The position numbers and the translations under genes were made by a program. From UBA11891 sp049890035 (GTDB lineage Bacteria > Bacteroidota > Bacteroidia > Flavobacteriales > Flavobacteriaceae), in assembly GCA_049890035.1 (NCBI GenBank), contig JBMHCG010000032.1, positions 62,001 to 126,000 on the forward strand: 64,000 nucleotides of DNA, given 5' to 3'. The first letter of the stretch is position 1. Every line of letters begins with the position of its first letter. Below are positions 42,259-51,230 of this stretch, piece by piece. The notes under the pieces are model-generated. The model saw only the letters and a program-made list of their open reading frames with translations. It was not told the origin of the DNA and did not search any database.

Positions 42259-44307
42259 ATGTATCGATTCAGAATTTTGATTTGTTTCTTCATTTTTTTT
42301 CTTTCCAATAGATGCATGAAAAGAGATTCACCAATTGAGGTTACTCCTTTTTTTGGCAATCATATGGTTTTACAGCAAAATGACAATGTGCCTATTTGGG
42401 GTACGGCGGAACCCAGTACTCGTATAACTGTTGAAGGTAGCTGGGGGGCGAAAGCAACAACAACTGTTGCTTCTTCAGGAGATTGGATCGTTTGGCTAAA
42501 AACACCCGATCATGGAGGACCCTATGCTATTGCAATCAATACCGCATCTGAACAAAAGAAAATTGAAGATGTCCTTATAGGAGAAGTATGGTTAACCTCT
42601 GGACAATCAAACATGGAATGGCCGATGTGGGCTAGAATTAAGAATCAAAAACAAGAAGTTAAAGCGGCAAACTACCCAAACATCAGAGTATACTCTGTAC
42701 CCAGAGAATTGAGAGAAATAAAAAAAGAGGAATCATCGTGGAAAATAACCACACCAGAAAATGTTGTCAATTTTAATGCAGTAGGATATTTCTTTGCCCG
42801 CGATTTATTCCAAAAACTAGATGTTCCAATAGGAATAATTAACTCCTCCTGGGGAGGCACTCGTGTGGAAGCGTGGAGTAGCCTGGACCAGTTGGCTGCG
42901 ACACCGCCATCGGCTCAAAAGGCAGAGCAAATCCTGGGAGTGGAAGGTGGGCGAGAAGCAATTCAAAAAAAATTGCACAGGGAAAACAAACAAATTCAGA
43001 AGAAAAATGAAACTTATTTGGATTCAAAAGGCATCTCCTTCCCTCAAAGTTTAAACGAATGGGAGGAATTGGATTTAATGGATTTAGCTTATCGAGAAGA
43101 AAACTATGACGATACAGATTGGTCTTCGATTCAATTCAATGGGAAAGGTGAATTCCTCACCTATGACACTTTATTTGATCCAGAAAGTTTAGCTGCAGAT
43201 GGGGTTGTTTGGTTTCGCCATTCCTTTGATGTAAATGATCCTGAGGCAGTATACAGACTTACCACTACAGACGGAATTGACGACTACGATTACACCTATA
43301 TCAATGGTCAACATATTGGAACAGGGTTGGCGTGTTGTCACAAGCGTTCTTACGAAATCCCCAAAGGGATTTTAAAAAAAACGGGGAATACCATTGCCAT
43401 TCGGGTCATTGATATGGGAGGAGAAGGTGGATTTAAAGGCAATATTTTTTTAGAAAGTGATAACGATAAACAACGCCTGGATATGGGCGTTTGGAGATTC
43501 AAACACACAGCTTTTCAGATGAATACATACTTTCAAACACATACACTTTCGTGGGATGAGCTTAAAAATGAGTCGACACTTTTAGAAAAGAAACTCAAAA
43601 AAACACATGCGGTTAACAACCCCAATGCTTATGGTGTTTTATTTGACAACATGATAGCTCCTCTCATCCCCTATGGAATAAAAGGAGTTTTGTGGTACCA
43701 AGGGGAGAGTAATGTTCCGAATGCAAATGAATATCAAGAATTATTTACTGCAATGATGCGCGATTGGCGAAAAAGGTGGGAACGTGAACTTCCATTTTAC
43801 TTTGTACAAATAGCACCTTTCCAATACAGTGCGGAAGCGACTTCACAGCAACTTCGTGAGGCACAACGCAAGTCCTTGGAATTGGAAAACACAGGCATGG
43901 CTATTACGATGGATATTGGGGAAAAAAATGATATTCACCCTGCCAACAAACAAGATGTTGGTGCCCGCCTAGCTCGCCTTGCCTTAGTAAAAACGTACAA
44001 TTTCACTGGGCTGGTTCCCACAGGGCCCCTTTTCAAAAGCAAAACCTTGAATCCCAATTCCATCGATTTGAGTTTTGATTTTGTCGGAACGGGATTGATG
44101 GGAAAAAATGACCTCAAAGGATTTGAAATTGCTGGTTCAAATGGTAAATTTTTCCCAGCAATGGCACGTATTAACGGGAATCGGGTTAGCGTACAATCTC
44201 CCTTGGTAGATAACCCACAAAGGGTTCGGTATGGATGGAAAAACTATTTTGATGCAACCCTTTTTAATAAAGAAGGGTTACCAGCCTCTTCTTTTGATAC
44301 GGAATAA
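42259..44307 (+). CDS. sialate O-acetylesterase family protein
   Basis: A 682-residue exported SGNH hydrolase. After a signal segment (ILICFFIFFLSNRC, possibly a lipoprotein) comes a beta domain PFFGNHMVLQQNDNVPIWGTAEP. The SASA catalytic block has the nucleophile in LTSGQSNMEWPM (Ser117). A galactose-binding-like jelly-roll inserts at about residues 290-390. The second catalytic half contains GVLWYQGESN and the Asp-His pair in KNDIHPANKQDVG. It removes acetyl groups from sialic acid or other acetylated glycans. No glycan uptake genes are adjacent, so the substrate is unknown. Confidence 0.9.
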   Translation: MYRFRILICFFIFFLSNRCMKRDSPIEVTPFFGNHMVLQQNDNVPIWGTAEPSTRITVEGSWGAKATTTVASSGDWIVWLKTPDHGGPYAIAINTASEQKKIEDVLIGEVWLTSGQSNMEWPMWARIKNQKQEVKAANYPNIRVYSVPRELREIKKEESSWKITTPENVVNFNAVGYFFARDLFQKLDVPIGIINSSWGGTRVEAWSSLDQLAATPPSAQKAEQILGVEGGREAIQKKLHRENKQIQKKNETYLDSKGISFPQSLNEWEELDLMDLAYREENYDDTDWSSIQFNGKGEFLTYDTLFDPESLAADGVVWFRHSFDVNDPEAVYRLTTTDGIDDYDYTYINGQHIGTGLACCHKRSYEIPKGILKKTGNTIAIRVIDMGGEGGFKGNIFLESDNDKQRLDMGVWRFKHTAFQMNTYFQTHTLSWDELKNESTLLEKKLKKTHAVNNPNAYGVLFDNMIAPLIPYGIKGVLWYQGESNVPNANEYQELFTAMMRDWRKRWERELPFYFVQIAPFQYSAEATSQQLREAQRKSLELENTGMAITMDIGEKNDIHPANKQDVGARLARLALVKTYNFTGLVPTGPLFKSKTLNPNSIDLSFDFVGTGLMGKNDLKGFEIAGSNGKFFPAMARINGNRVSVQSPLVDNPQRVRYGWKNYFDATLFNKEGLPASSFDTE

Positions 44308-44502
44308 ATACAATACCCTAATACATATAGCTTAACTTGCTCAAAACCAAGATTTGCATTGGAAGTGATTTGTTTTGAAGTTTATTGGGTGGTTTCTGAT
44401 AAGTCGCTGGGGGCAATTTCAGTTTCAAAGTTTAGTGCAATCACACACGAAATGTAAACGTATGATTTTGTATATTGGTGTATGAACCATAAACCAATTT
44501 CA

Positions 44503-45183
44503 ATGAAAAAAAATATTATTTATTTATTTCTTATTGTTTCTTCATACGTGCAAGCCCAACAGTATGTGGCTCTGGATATTGATGTAGACAGAGGTAGAGA
44601 AAAAGATGTCAAACTTCTGTTCGATAACTACATAAAAAAGCATGGCACCAACGGTATGTCAATTTTAATTTTCAGAAATCAAATAAGAGACCAAACATTA
44701 GGGTCCCACACCATTGTATGGATTGGAACTATGGATCAAGTTAATGATGGCTTGAGCGGAAAAAACGACAAGGGAAACGATACCGATCTTTTATGGAAAA
44801 GCCTTTGGGAGCTATCAACATTTAGGCAAAATTATACTGGTGAAATAATCGCTGCAGATGGAGATCCAACAAGCAATGAAAATCAGGATTATCAGATTGT
44901 GTATGGGATTACACCAAAATATCGATCTAAGTTTATTGCGTCCTGGAATAATATGATGAAAAAAATTAAAGTCAAAGGTGCAAGACACTTGATTGCTACT
45001 CCAACCCTAAATAGAACCTATGGATCATCAATAATTGGAGTGAATATAGGGGCTGATTATAAAAGTACACTTGAAAGTCTGGATAAATTGTATGAATCGG
45101 GTGAGTGGCCAAAACTTTGGGAAGAAAGTGGTGGTTGGGATATCAATATTAGTTTTTCAAGGATCGTTATTGCAAGATATTAG
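44503..45183 (+). CDS. hypothetical exported protein
   Basis: A 226-residue protein with signal peptide KKNIIYLFLIVSSYVQAQ. The mature part has two similar halves, each with a VALDIDVDRGREKDVKLLF / YQIVYGITPKYRSKFIASW type segment followed by a SHTIVWIGTMD / SSIIGVNIGAD strand. This suggests a duplicated ferredoxin-like (dimeric alpha-beta barrel) fold. I do not recognise a named family. The ATG at 44503 was chosen over 44482 because it begins the signal peptide. It stands alone between the esterase and amn. Confidence 0.6.
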   Translation: MKKNIIYLFLIVSSYVQAQQYVALDIDVDRGREKDVKLLFDNYIKKHGTNGMSILIFRNQIRDQTLGSHTIVWIGTMDQVNDGLSGKNDKGNDTDLLWKSLWELSTFRQNYTGEIIAADGDPTSNENQDYQIVYGITPKYRSKFIASWNNMMKKIKVKGARHLIATPTLNRTYGSSIIGVNIGADYKSTLESLDKLYESGEWPKLWEESGGWDINISFSRIVIARY

Positions 45184-45195
45184 AGTTTATTACCC

Positions 45196-45217
45196 CTTCC
45201 CTGCGGAGTTTTTTTTT
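45196..45217 (+). terminator. probable Rho-independent terminator
   Basis: CTTCC-CTGC-GGAG forms a short GC-rich stem (one bulged T), followed by nine T. It lies 13 bases after the stop of the hypothetical exported protein. Confidence 0.5.
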
Positions 45218-45395
45218 CTTGCCTTATGGGGCGTCAATCAAATGTTAACACTTTCTGTACCCTTTTGATTAATGTAACAGGGATTTGTATTAATAATTTC
45301 TCACTTACGCATGCGCCTTTTACATTCATCAATTAAAGTCCTTGTAAACTGAGAATAATAGTTATCTTGATATTATTAAAAGATTGAGTACGGCT

Positions 45396-46166
45396 ATGGA
45401 AACCAAAGAACAAATAGTCAACGATTGGTTGACGCGCTACACTGGGGTTCGTTTGCGTGATTTTGGAAGTTATGTTCTATTAACCAACTTCCAACGCTAT
45501 GTTCATTTGTTTGCAGAAATAACCAAGGCTGATGTAGTAGGTATAGACAAACCCATGTCCTCTGCTACTAGTGGTGCTATTACCATCATCAATTTTGGAA
45601 TTGGAAGTCCTAACGCTGCTTTGGTCATGGATCTTTTAACAGCGATTGATCCCAAAGCCGTATTGTTTTTGGGAAAGTGTGGGGGACTTAAAAAACGGAA
45701 TCAAATCGGTGATTTTATTCTCCCCATTGGAGCCATACGAGGTGATGGGACATCCGATGATTATCTGCCAAAAGAAGTCCCTGCCATGCCTTCCTTTGCT
45801 TTGCAACGTGCTATTTCATCCACTATCAAAGACAACGGATTGAGTTATTGGACTGGAACTGTTTATACCACAAACAGGCGGGTTTGGGAACATGACGTAA
45901 ATTTTAAAAACTACCTTGAAACCGTTCGAGCCTATGCTATCGATATGGAAACGGCAACATTATTTACTGTAGGTTTTCACAACAAAATTCCAACAGGAGC
46001 CCTACTGCTGGTCACCGATCAACCGATGATTCCAGAAGGTGTAAAAACACAATCTAAAGATGAAAAAAACGCCAAGCTTTACGACCAGCAACACGTCCAA
46101 TCCGGCATTGATTCCCTGAAGCAACTAATTAACCGCGGAGACACCATTCGGCATTTGAAATTTTAA
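45396..46166 (+). CDS. amn: AMP nucleosidase
   Basis: A 256-residue nucleoside phosphorylase-fold protein, matching the short Bacteroidota form of AMP nucleosidase. Seen are INFGIGSPNAALVMDLL, VLFLGKCGGLKKRNQIGDFILPIGAIRGDGTSD and the catalytic AIDMETATLFTVGF (the E-x-E/D-M-E region). It hydrolyses AMP to adenine and ribose 5-phosphate and sets adenylate pool size. ATG 45396 fits family N-termini (METKEQIVNDWL); an in-frame TTG at 45384 is less likely. The upstream gap holds no gene. Confidence 0.88.
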   Translation: METKEQIVNDWLTRYTGVRLRDFGSYVLLTNFQRYVHLFAEITKADVVGIDKPMSSATSGAITIINFGIGSPNAALVMDLLTAIDPKAVLFLGKCGGLKKRNQIGDFILPIGAIRGDGTSDDYLPKEVPAMPSFALQRAISSTIKDNGLSYWTGTVYTTNRRVWEHDVNFKNYLETVRAYAIDMETATLFTVGFHNKIPTGALLLVTDQPMIPEGVKTQSKDEKNAKLYDQQHVQSGIDSLKQLINRGDTIRHLKF

Positions 46167-46386
46167 TTCTTCCTAAAACTTGTGAGCGTATGGAACGGAA
46201 TACACACAATTCAACCTAGCATGTTTTACTACTTGATTGGAAAATTTTTGAAGCCTTTTTCTTTTCCGAGTTGATCATTCTCCTCCTTTTCATACTGGAT
46301 TTTCGTATATTCCAGGTAAGCCAATACACTTGTATATTTTTTGTAAACTTGTTTACTCATACCCATCATTGGGAGAATTACGAACG

Positions 46387-47382
46387 ATGAATTATTTTGG
46401 TTTGCTTTTGTGCATACTTCTTCTTGGTACAGCCTTATTTATCGAAAGAAAACCCAATATAAAATCCTATTCCTTCACTTTCTATGTTCTTGCTGCTGTT
46501 TGTATGGCCTTACAATATCCTTCCATTTTTACTGCATGGGGGAGCTTTGAGACCAAACATTTGATTGTCCCCCTGTTACAAATCATTATGTTTGGGATGG
46601 GAACAACCATGAGTTTGCAAGATTTCTACGGGGTGATTCAAATGCCAAAAGGAGTATTGGTTGGGCTCTTATGCCAATTTAGCATCATGCCGCTAGTAGG
46701 GCTGGGATTGAGTGTGCTGTTTGATTTTCCTCCCGAAATAGCAGCCGGTATTATCTTGATCGGATCGTGCCCAGGTGGATTGGCATCCAATGTAATGGCT
46801 TATCTTGCCGGTGCCAATGTGGCCCTTTCAATCACCCTGACAACCATAGCCACTCTCCTCGCACCGTTGATTACTCCTGCGCTAATGAAAGGATTAGCCG
46901 GCACCCTAATTCCCATTGATACGCTGGCCATGATGCTCAGCATTTTGAAAATGGTGATCCTACCTGTTGTAATTGGTCTTGTTTTTAATCAGCTATTTAA
47001 AAGAAACGCTAACAAACTTCTTTCTCAATTACCTAAGGTATCCATGATAGCCATTGTTGGAATCATAGTCATCATCACAGCAAACGGACGGGATGCTCTG
47101 CTTACAGTAGGGCTATCCTTACTTTGTGCAGCCATCATTCACAATTTAGCAGGTTATTTGTTGGGCTATTGGAGTTGCAAACTAATGCAACTTCCAGAAA
47201 GGGATTGCCGGACAATCGCTTTTGAAGTGGGGATGCAAAATGGCGGGCTGGCCTCGGGTATTGCTGTTCAAATGGGGCGCGTGGCAACCTTGGGGCTGGC
47301 TCCAGCAATTTTTGGGCCCTGGATGAATATCTCTGGATCTTCACTCGCCTTGTGGTGGAAAGGAAAAAGAAAAAGGAAATGA
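46387..47382 (+). CDS. bile acid:sodium symporter (BASS) family transporter
   Basis: A 331-residue membrane protein with nine to ten helices. Family motifs: IIMFGMGTTMSLQDF (helix 2), GIILIGSCPGGLASNVMAYLAGANVALSITLTTIATLLAPL (the Na+-binding crossover helices) and FEVGMQNGGLASGIAVQ. BASS carriers move organic anions such as pantoate or pyruvate with Na+; bile acids are only the founding substrate. The gene lies 75 bases upstream of the KDG kinase gene, so the substrate might be a sugar acid or keto acid, but this is only inference from position. The upstream 220 bases show no gene. Confidence 0.88.
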   Translation: MNYFGLLLCILLLGTALFIERKPNIKSYSFTFYVLAAVCMALQYPSIFTAWGSFETKHLIVPLLQIIMFGMGTTMSLQDFYGVIQMPKGVLVGLLCQFSIMPLVGLGLSVLFDFPPEIAAGIILIGSCPGGLASNVMAYLAGANVALSITLTTIATLLAPLITPALMKGLAGTLIPIDTLAMMLSILKMVILPVVIGLVFNQLFKRNANKLLSQLPKVSMIAIVGIIVIITANGRDALLTVGLSLLCAAIIHNLAGYLLGYWSCKLMQLPERDCRTIAFEVGMQNGGLASGIAVQMGRVATLGLAPAIFGPWMNISGSSLALWWKGKRKRK

Positions 47383-47457
47383 GCTTTTCAATCTACCTCC
47401 CGAGTGTTTGCCCATCTGAAAAGCTTATTTTTTTTCAATCATTATTACATTAGACGC

Positions 47458-48498
47458 ATGAAAAAAGTAATTACGTTTGGTGAGATTATGCTGCGATTGG
47501 CACCGCTGGGGCATTTGCGCTTCTCACAAGCGAGTCAATTTGACGTCAACTACGGAGGCGGGGAATCCAATGTGGCTGTTTCTTTAGCCAACTACAACAT
47601 TCCTGTTGAATTTGTTACCCGTTTGCCGAAAAATGATATCGGCGAATGCGCATTGATGGAAATGCGCAAACGCAACGTCGGTACTCGGCATATCGCTTTT
47701 GGTGGCGATCGTTTGGGTATTTATTTTCTTGAAACAGGTGCTGTTAGCCGTGGGAGTAAAGTCGTCTATGACCGGGCTCATTCTGCTATGTCTGAGATCG
47801 AACCTGGAATGGTTGACTGGAGTGAGGTGTTCAAAGATGCCCAATGGTTTCATTGGACAGGGATCACCCCTGCTATTTCTCAAAGTGCTGCCGACGCTTG
47901 TTTGGAAGCCGTTCGAACTGCCAGCACTATGGGAATTACCATCTCCACGGATCTGAATTACCGGGCCAAACTATGGAAGTATGACGGAGATCGAGAAAAA
48001 ATCATGACCAACCTGACCTCCTATTGTGATATCATTTTGGGGAACGAAGAAGATGCCGAAAAGCATTTTGGAATCAAACCCGAAGGCTTGGATATAACAA
48101 CCCAAGGAGAACATGTCAAGGCGGAAGCTTTCTTATCGGTATGCCAACAAATGCAGCGTAAGTTTCCCCGTGCTAAAAAGATCATCACCACGCTTCGTGG
48201 TTCACTGTCTGCTTCACACAATACATGGGCAGGTGTCCTCTATGATGGAAAAAAACTACATAAGAGCAGAGCATACCAAATTACGCATATAGTCGATCGT
48301 GTTGGCGGTGGGGATTCCTTTATGGGAGGGTTAATTTATGGCCTCATTCAGTATCCCAAAGACGATCAAAAAGCTCTTGACTATGCCGTTGCCGCTTCCT
48401 GTCTCAAACATACGATTAAGGGAGATGCGAACTTGGTAACGCTATCTGAAATTGAAAAACTCATGAGTGGAGACGCCTCTGGGCGCGTGGCTCGATAA
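47458..48498 (+). CDS. kdgK: 2-keto-3-deoxygluconate kinase (PfkB family)
   Basis: A 346-residue ribokinase-fold sugar kinase. N-terminal KKVITFGEIMLRLAPLGHLRFSQASQFDVNYGGGESNVAVSLA, and the C-terminal catalytic motif VGGGDSFMGGLIYG (near residue 285) with the base aspartate. It phosphorylates 2-keto-3-deoxygluconate to KDPG. Starting at ATG 47458 gives the family N-terminus. The next gene, KDPG aldolase, begins five bases after its stop, making a two-step route from uronate-derived KDG to pyruvate and glyceraldehyde 3-phosphate. Confidence 0.92.
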   Translation: MKKVITFGEIMLRLAPLGHLRFSQASQFDVNYGGGESNVAVSLANYNIPVEFVTRLPKNDIGECALMEMRKRNVGTRHIAFGGDRLGIYFLETGAVSRGSKVVYDRAHSAMSEIEPGMVDWSEVFKDAQWFHWTGITPAISQSAADACLEAVRTASTMGITISTDLNYRAKLWKYDGDREKIMTNLTSYCDIILGNEEDAEKHFGIKPEGLDITTQGEHVKAEAFLSVCQQMQRKFPRAKKIITTLRGSLSASHNTWAGVLYDGKKLHKSRAYQITHIVDRVGGGDSFMGGLIYGLIQYPKDDQKALDYAVAASCLKHTIKGDANLVTLSEIEKLMSGDASGRVAR

Positions 48499-48503
48499 AT
48501 CCT

Positions 48504-49190
48504 ATGGCACAGTATACACGAATTGAAGTCGTACAACAAATGGAAGCGTCAGGGATGGTTCCGTTATTTTTTCACCCGGATGCTACCCTTGCCAAAGCGG
48601 TTCTTAAGGCCTGCTATGACGGGGGTGCCCGGCTCATGGAGTTTACCAATCGAGGAGATTTTGCTATTGAAGTCTTTAAAGAATTGATTGCTTATGCCCA
48701 TCAGGAATTACCTGGTATGATATTGGGCGTAGGATCGGTCACAGATGCTGCTGCCGCTTCACAATATATGCTCTATGGAGCCAATTTTGTCGTTACTCCT
48801 GTCTTTCGAGAGGATATTGCCATTGTCTGCAATCGAAGAAAAGTACTGTGGTCACCCGGTTGTGGATCGCTCACTGAAATAGCAAAAGCAGAGGAAATGG
48901 GCTGTGAATTGGTAAAACTATTTCCTGGCAACACCTATGGACCCAGTTTCGTTAAAGCCATCAAAGGGCCACAACCTTGGACTGCTATCATGCCTACGGG
49001 TGGCGTATCGACAGAACCGTCTAACTTGCGTGAATGGTTTGAAGCAGGAGTAAGCTGTGTGGGTATGGGTTCTAAACTCATCAGTAAAGAAATTGTGGCG
49101 AACAAAGATTTTAAAGGGCTTACCCAATTGGTTCGTCAAACTTTAGCTTGTATTCAGCAAATACGGAACAACACATCCCAAATGGATTGA
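48504..49190 (+). CDS. eda: KDPG/KHG aldolase
   Basis: A 228-residue class I aldolase of the Eda family. The general-base region is GGARLMEFTNRGDF, and the Schiff-base lysine sits in CELVKLFPGNTYGP (near residue 138), followed by the phosphate-binding IMPTGGVSTEPSNL. It cleaves 2-keto-3-deoxy-6-phosphogluconate to pyruvate and glyceraldehyde 3-phosphate. It follows kdgK by five bases and is surely co-transcribed. Absence of edd and of lyase genes here means the upstream pathway is elsewhere. Confidence 0.92.
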   Translation: MAQYTRIEVVQQMEASGMVPLFFHPDATLAKAVLKACYDGGARLMEFTNRGDFAIEVFKELIAYAHQELPGMILGVGSVTDAAAASQYMLYGANFVVTPVFREDIAIVCNRRKVLWSPGCGSLTEIAKAEEMGCELVKLFPGNTYGPSFVKAIKGPQPWTAIMPTGGVSTEPSNLREWFEAGVSCVGMGSKLISKEIVANKDFKGLTQLVRQTLACIQQIRNNTSQMD

Positions 49191-49256
49191 AAGCAATGGG
49201 TAGGCAACTCAGATTGCCGTTCCATTACTCTTGCTTTGACAAACGACTCCTTTTGG

Positions 49257-50312
49257 TCAATAAAAAAGGAAAGATGCGATCAGTATCAACACAAAGGCCA
49301 GTGGAACAATGACCAGGAGATTGAATCCTACGATGATGCAAGTTTTCCAGAGACTTCGCAGCAAACTTTGTTGATAAAAATGCCAAAGTGCCAACCATAG
49401 GTATAGCCCCATCAAAAGCCATACGAAAGTATCCATCCAATCCGGGGTTGTAAAGACAAAATTATTCAAACCAGTCATTAGGGAGAGTAAAATAAATAGG
49501 TAGGAGAAATAATAAAAACTAAAAACCAAATGATGGGTATACGGCGCTTTTTTCCAAAAAACAAGACTCACTATCCAGGCAAATACAGGTAAGAGAACAA
49601 ATAAAGCAATGGGGAGGGTATCAAAGAAAGATTGTAAAATCCCACCCCCACGATTCTTGTGAAATTTGATATACTGCTTTACAAACAACTTTTCAAAATT
49701 TCCAGCATTCTTATCAATTCCCAAAGTAGATAACTGTTGTTCAAGTGGCGCATTTACCCCAATTAGGGAGTCGAGCTTCTGCAGGTTGTAACCAACATCA
49801 ATAGAAACGGGTGGGTCTTTTTCTTCCAGAAGAGAGTCCAGTACGTGCCTTTCTACTACCGACATGTTTTCATTTTTTAAAATACTAGAGACCATGGGCT
49901 TTGGAATCACAGTTAGAGTCGCACTGTTTGCCTGGCTGTTCGTTTGAGAGATCTGTTCATTGACTTTATCAAAGCCTTTTTTTATTTGTTCATTCATCAC
50001 ACTGTCCATATTTCTAACATTGAACGAGAAAAGAAAAAAGAACAAAACAGAAACAAAGAGGTAATATTGTGCTGGGTGTAAATATTGAAGACGTTTGCCA
50101 GCCACAAATTTACTAGCAATATATCCGGGTCGAAATAAAAGAGGGAGGACACTTTTCAGAAATCGGGCATCAAATGAAAAATAGTTGCTGATGGTATTGT
50201 AAAACAACACCCCTACTGTCAGTTTCTCATTGGCTTGCTGGCCGCAATTGGGGCAAAAAGAGAATGTTTCGTCGCAATCAAAATCGCAGTTGCTACACGG
50301 TTTTTTTTTCAT
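49257..50312 (-). CDS. DUF3667 membrane protein with N-terminal zinc ribbon
   Basis: A 351-residue protein. Residues 1-30 form a zinc ribbon (CSNCDFDCDETFSFCPNCGQQ), then comes the DUF3667 core with LFRPGYIASKFVAGKRLQYLHPAQYYLF and a first helix (YLFVSVLFFFLFSF). A long soluble segment (about 115-235) follows, then four helices at the C-terminus. Function is unknown. The ATG at 50310-50312 was preferred to a GTG two codons upstream. It converges with eda and diverges from the DUF1905 gene. Confidence 0.85.
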   Translation of the reverse strand: MKKKPCSNCDFDCDETFSFCPNCGQQANEKLTVGVLFYNTISNYFSFDARFLKSVLPLLFRPGYIASKFVAGKRLQYLHPAQYYLFVSVLFFFLFSFNVRNMDSVMNEQIKKGFDKVNEQISQTNSQANSATLTVIPKPMVSSILKNENMSVVERHVLDSLLEEKDPPVSIDVGYNLQKLDSLIGVNAPLEQQLSTLGIDKNAGNFEKLFVKQYIKFHKNRGGGILQSFFDTLPIALFVLLPVFAWIVSLVFWKKAPYTHHLVFSFYYFSYLFILLSLMTGLNNFVFTTPDWMDTFVWLLMGLYLWLALWHFYQQSLLRSLWKTCIIVGFNLLVIVPLAFVLILIASFLFY

Positions 50313-50393
50313 TGACACAGATTGTGCATATTAAAAAATTCTCTGGCATTTCTCACTAAATGTATTTATTTTTCAAATACGAATGTGTTTGTT

Positions 50394-50684
50394 ATGAGGT
50401 ATGAATTCAAGGCTTCGGTTTGGCAATACAATCCACCAAGGGGATGGTATTTTGTTTCCCTTCCCCAAGCTATGGCAGCTGAAATACGCCAATGGTATCG
50501 TCCGCATCACAAAGCCTGGGGGCGACTACCGATTCAAGCTAAAGTAGCTAGTACCATGTGGCGAACAGCACTTTGGTTCGATAGTCAATCAATCACCTAT
50601 GTGCTACCAATAAAAACGGTAATAAGAAATTCTTTAGGGATAGAAACAAATAGCCAACTGGCTATTTCTATAAACCTTTTATGA
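50394..50684 (+). CDS. DUF1905 domain protein
   Basis: A 96-residue protein matching the small DUF1905 barrel: YEFKASVWQYNPPRGWYFVSLPQ at the N-terminus, W-G-R-L-P-I-Q-AKV in the middle and a SITYVLPIKTVIRN strand. No catalytic residues are evident; the role is unknown. The ATG at 50394 matches family N-termini. It is 10 bases upstream of the next gene on the same strand. Confidence 0.78.
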   Translation: MRYEFKASVWQYNPPRGWYFVSLPQAMAAEIRQWYRPHHKAWGRLPIQAKVASTMWRTALWFDSQSITYVLPIKTVIRNSLGIETNSQLAISINLL

Positions 50685-50694
50685 TTGGAATAGA

Positions 50695-51099
50695 ATGGCT
50701 GCATCTTGGATAGAAAAACGGGAACAAAACCGAACATATCAAATAAAAAAACTGAGCAAAAAATTTGCCGATATACCCGAGGGCAGTCAGATGCTTATTG
50801 CCACCCCCAAAATTATTGAAGACTATATGCATACCATTCCTCCAGGATACAAAGTAGATATGAAAACCTTACGAAACGATTTGGCACTCCAATTTGGGGC
50901 GGACTATACCTGCCCTGTCACCTGCGGAATTTATCTACGCATCGTCGCAGAAGCAGCTTGTGAAGAATTGAAACAAGGGAAAAACCCAACCGACATCACT
51001 CCTTTTTGGCGGGCTATTGATGTTCATTCGAAAGTAGCAAGCAAACTATCTTGTGGGATTTCTTTCTTAGCAAAACAACAGCGTTTAGAGCTAGAATAA
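50695..51099 (+). CDS. uncharacterised protein, possibly alkyltransferase-like
   Basis: A 134-residue soluble protein. It contains KFADIPEGSQMLIATPKIIEDYM, DYTCPVTCGIYLRIVAEAACEEL and ITPFWRAIDVHSKVASKLSCG. I recall similar proteins in many bacteria annotated loosely as MGMT-like; the PFWRAI stretch recalls the PCHRV of alkyltransferases but lacks the active-site cysteine in that position. Other cysteines (CPVTC and SCG) may bind metal or act catalytically. It probably forms an operon with the DUF1905 gene. Confidence 0.55.
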   Translation: MAASWIEKREQNRTYQIKKLSKKFADIPEGSQMLIATPKIIEDYMHTIPPGYKVDMKTLRNDLALQFGADYTCPVTCGIYLRIVAEAACEELKQGKNPTDITPFWRAIDVHSKVASKLSCGISFLAKQQRLELE

Positions 51100-51153
51100 A
51101 TAGAGTTTCACACTTGCATAAATCTTCCTTGAAACTTATAATTATTGCATTCA

Positions 51154-51228
51154 TCAACGAAGCCGATGTTTTTTAAACCAGTAAACGAATAAGAAAAACA
51201 AAAGGCCTGTAGGCAACAAATAAAGCAT
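51154..51228 (-). CDS. candidate 24-residue membrane peptide
   Basis: Just after the P1 peptidase gene on the minus strand lies a short frame, MLYLLPTGLLFFLFVYWFKK plus HRLR. It is one hydrophobic helix with a positively charged tail, the typical shape of a small membrane peptide. Its ATG is two bases beyond the peptidase stop (51231). It may be a chance frame. Confidence 0.3.
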   Translation of the reverse strand: MLYLLPTGLLFFLFVYWFKKHRLR

Positions 51229-51230
51229 CT

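Noticed and set aside
36097..45183. Genomic island integrated at tRNA-Ser
   Set aside because: The AT-rich exported-protein genes follow a tRNA, but I found no second copy of the tRNA 3' end and no integrase gene.
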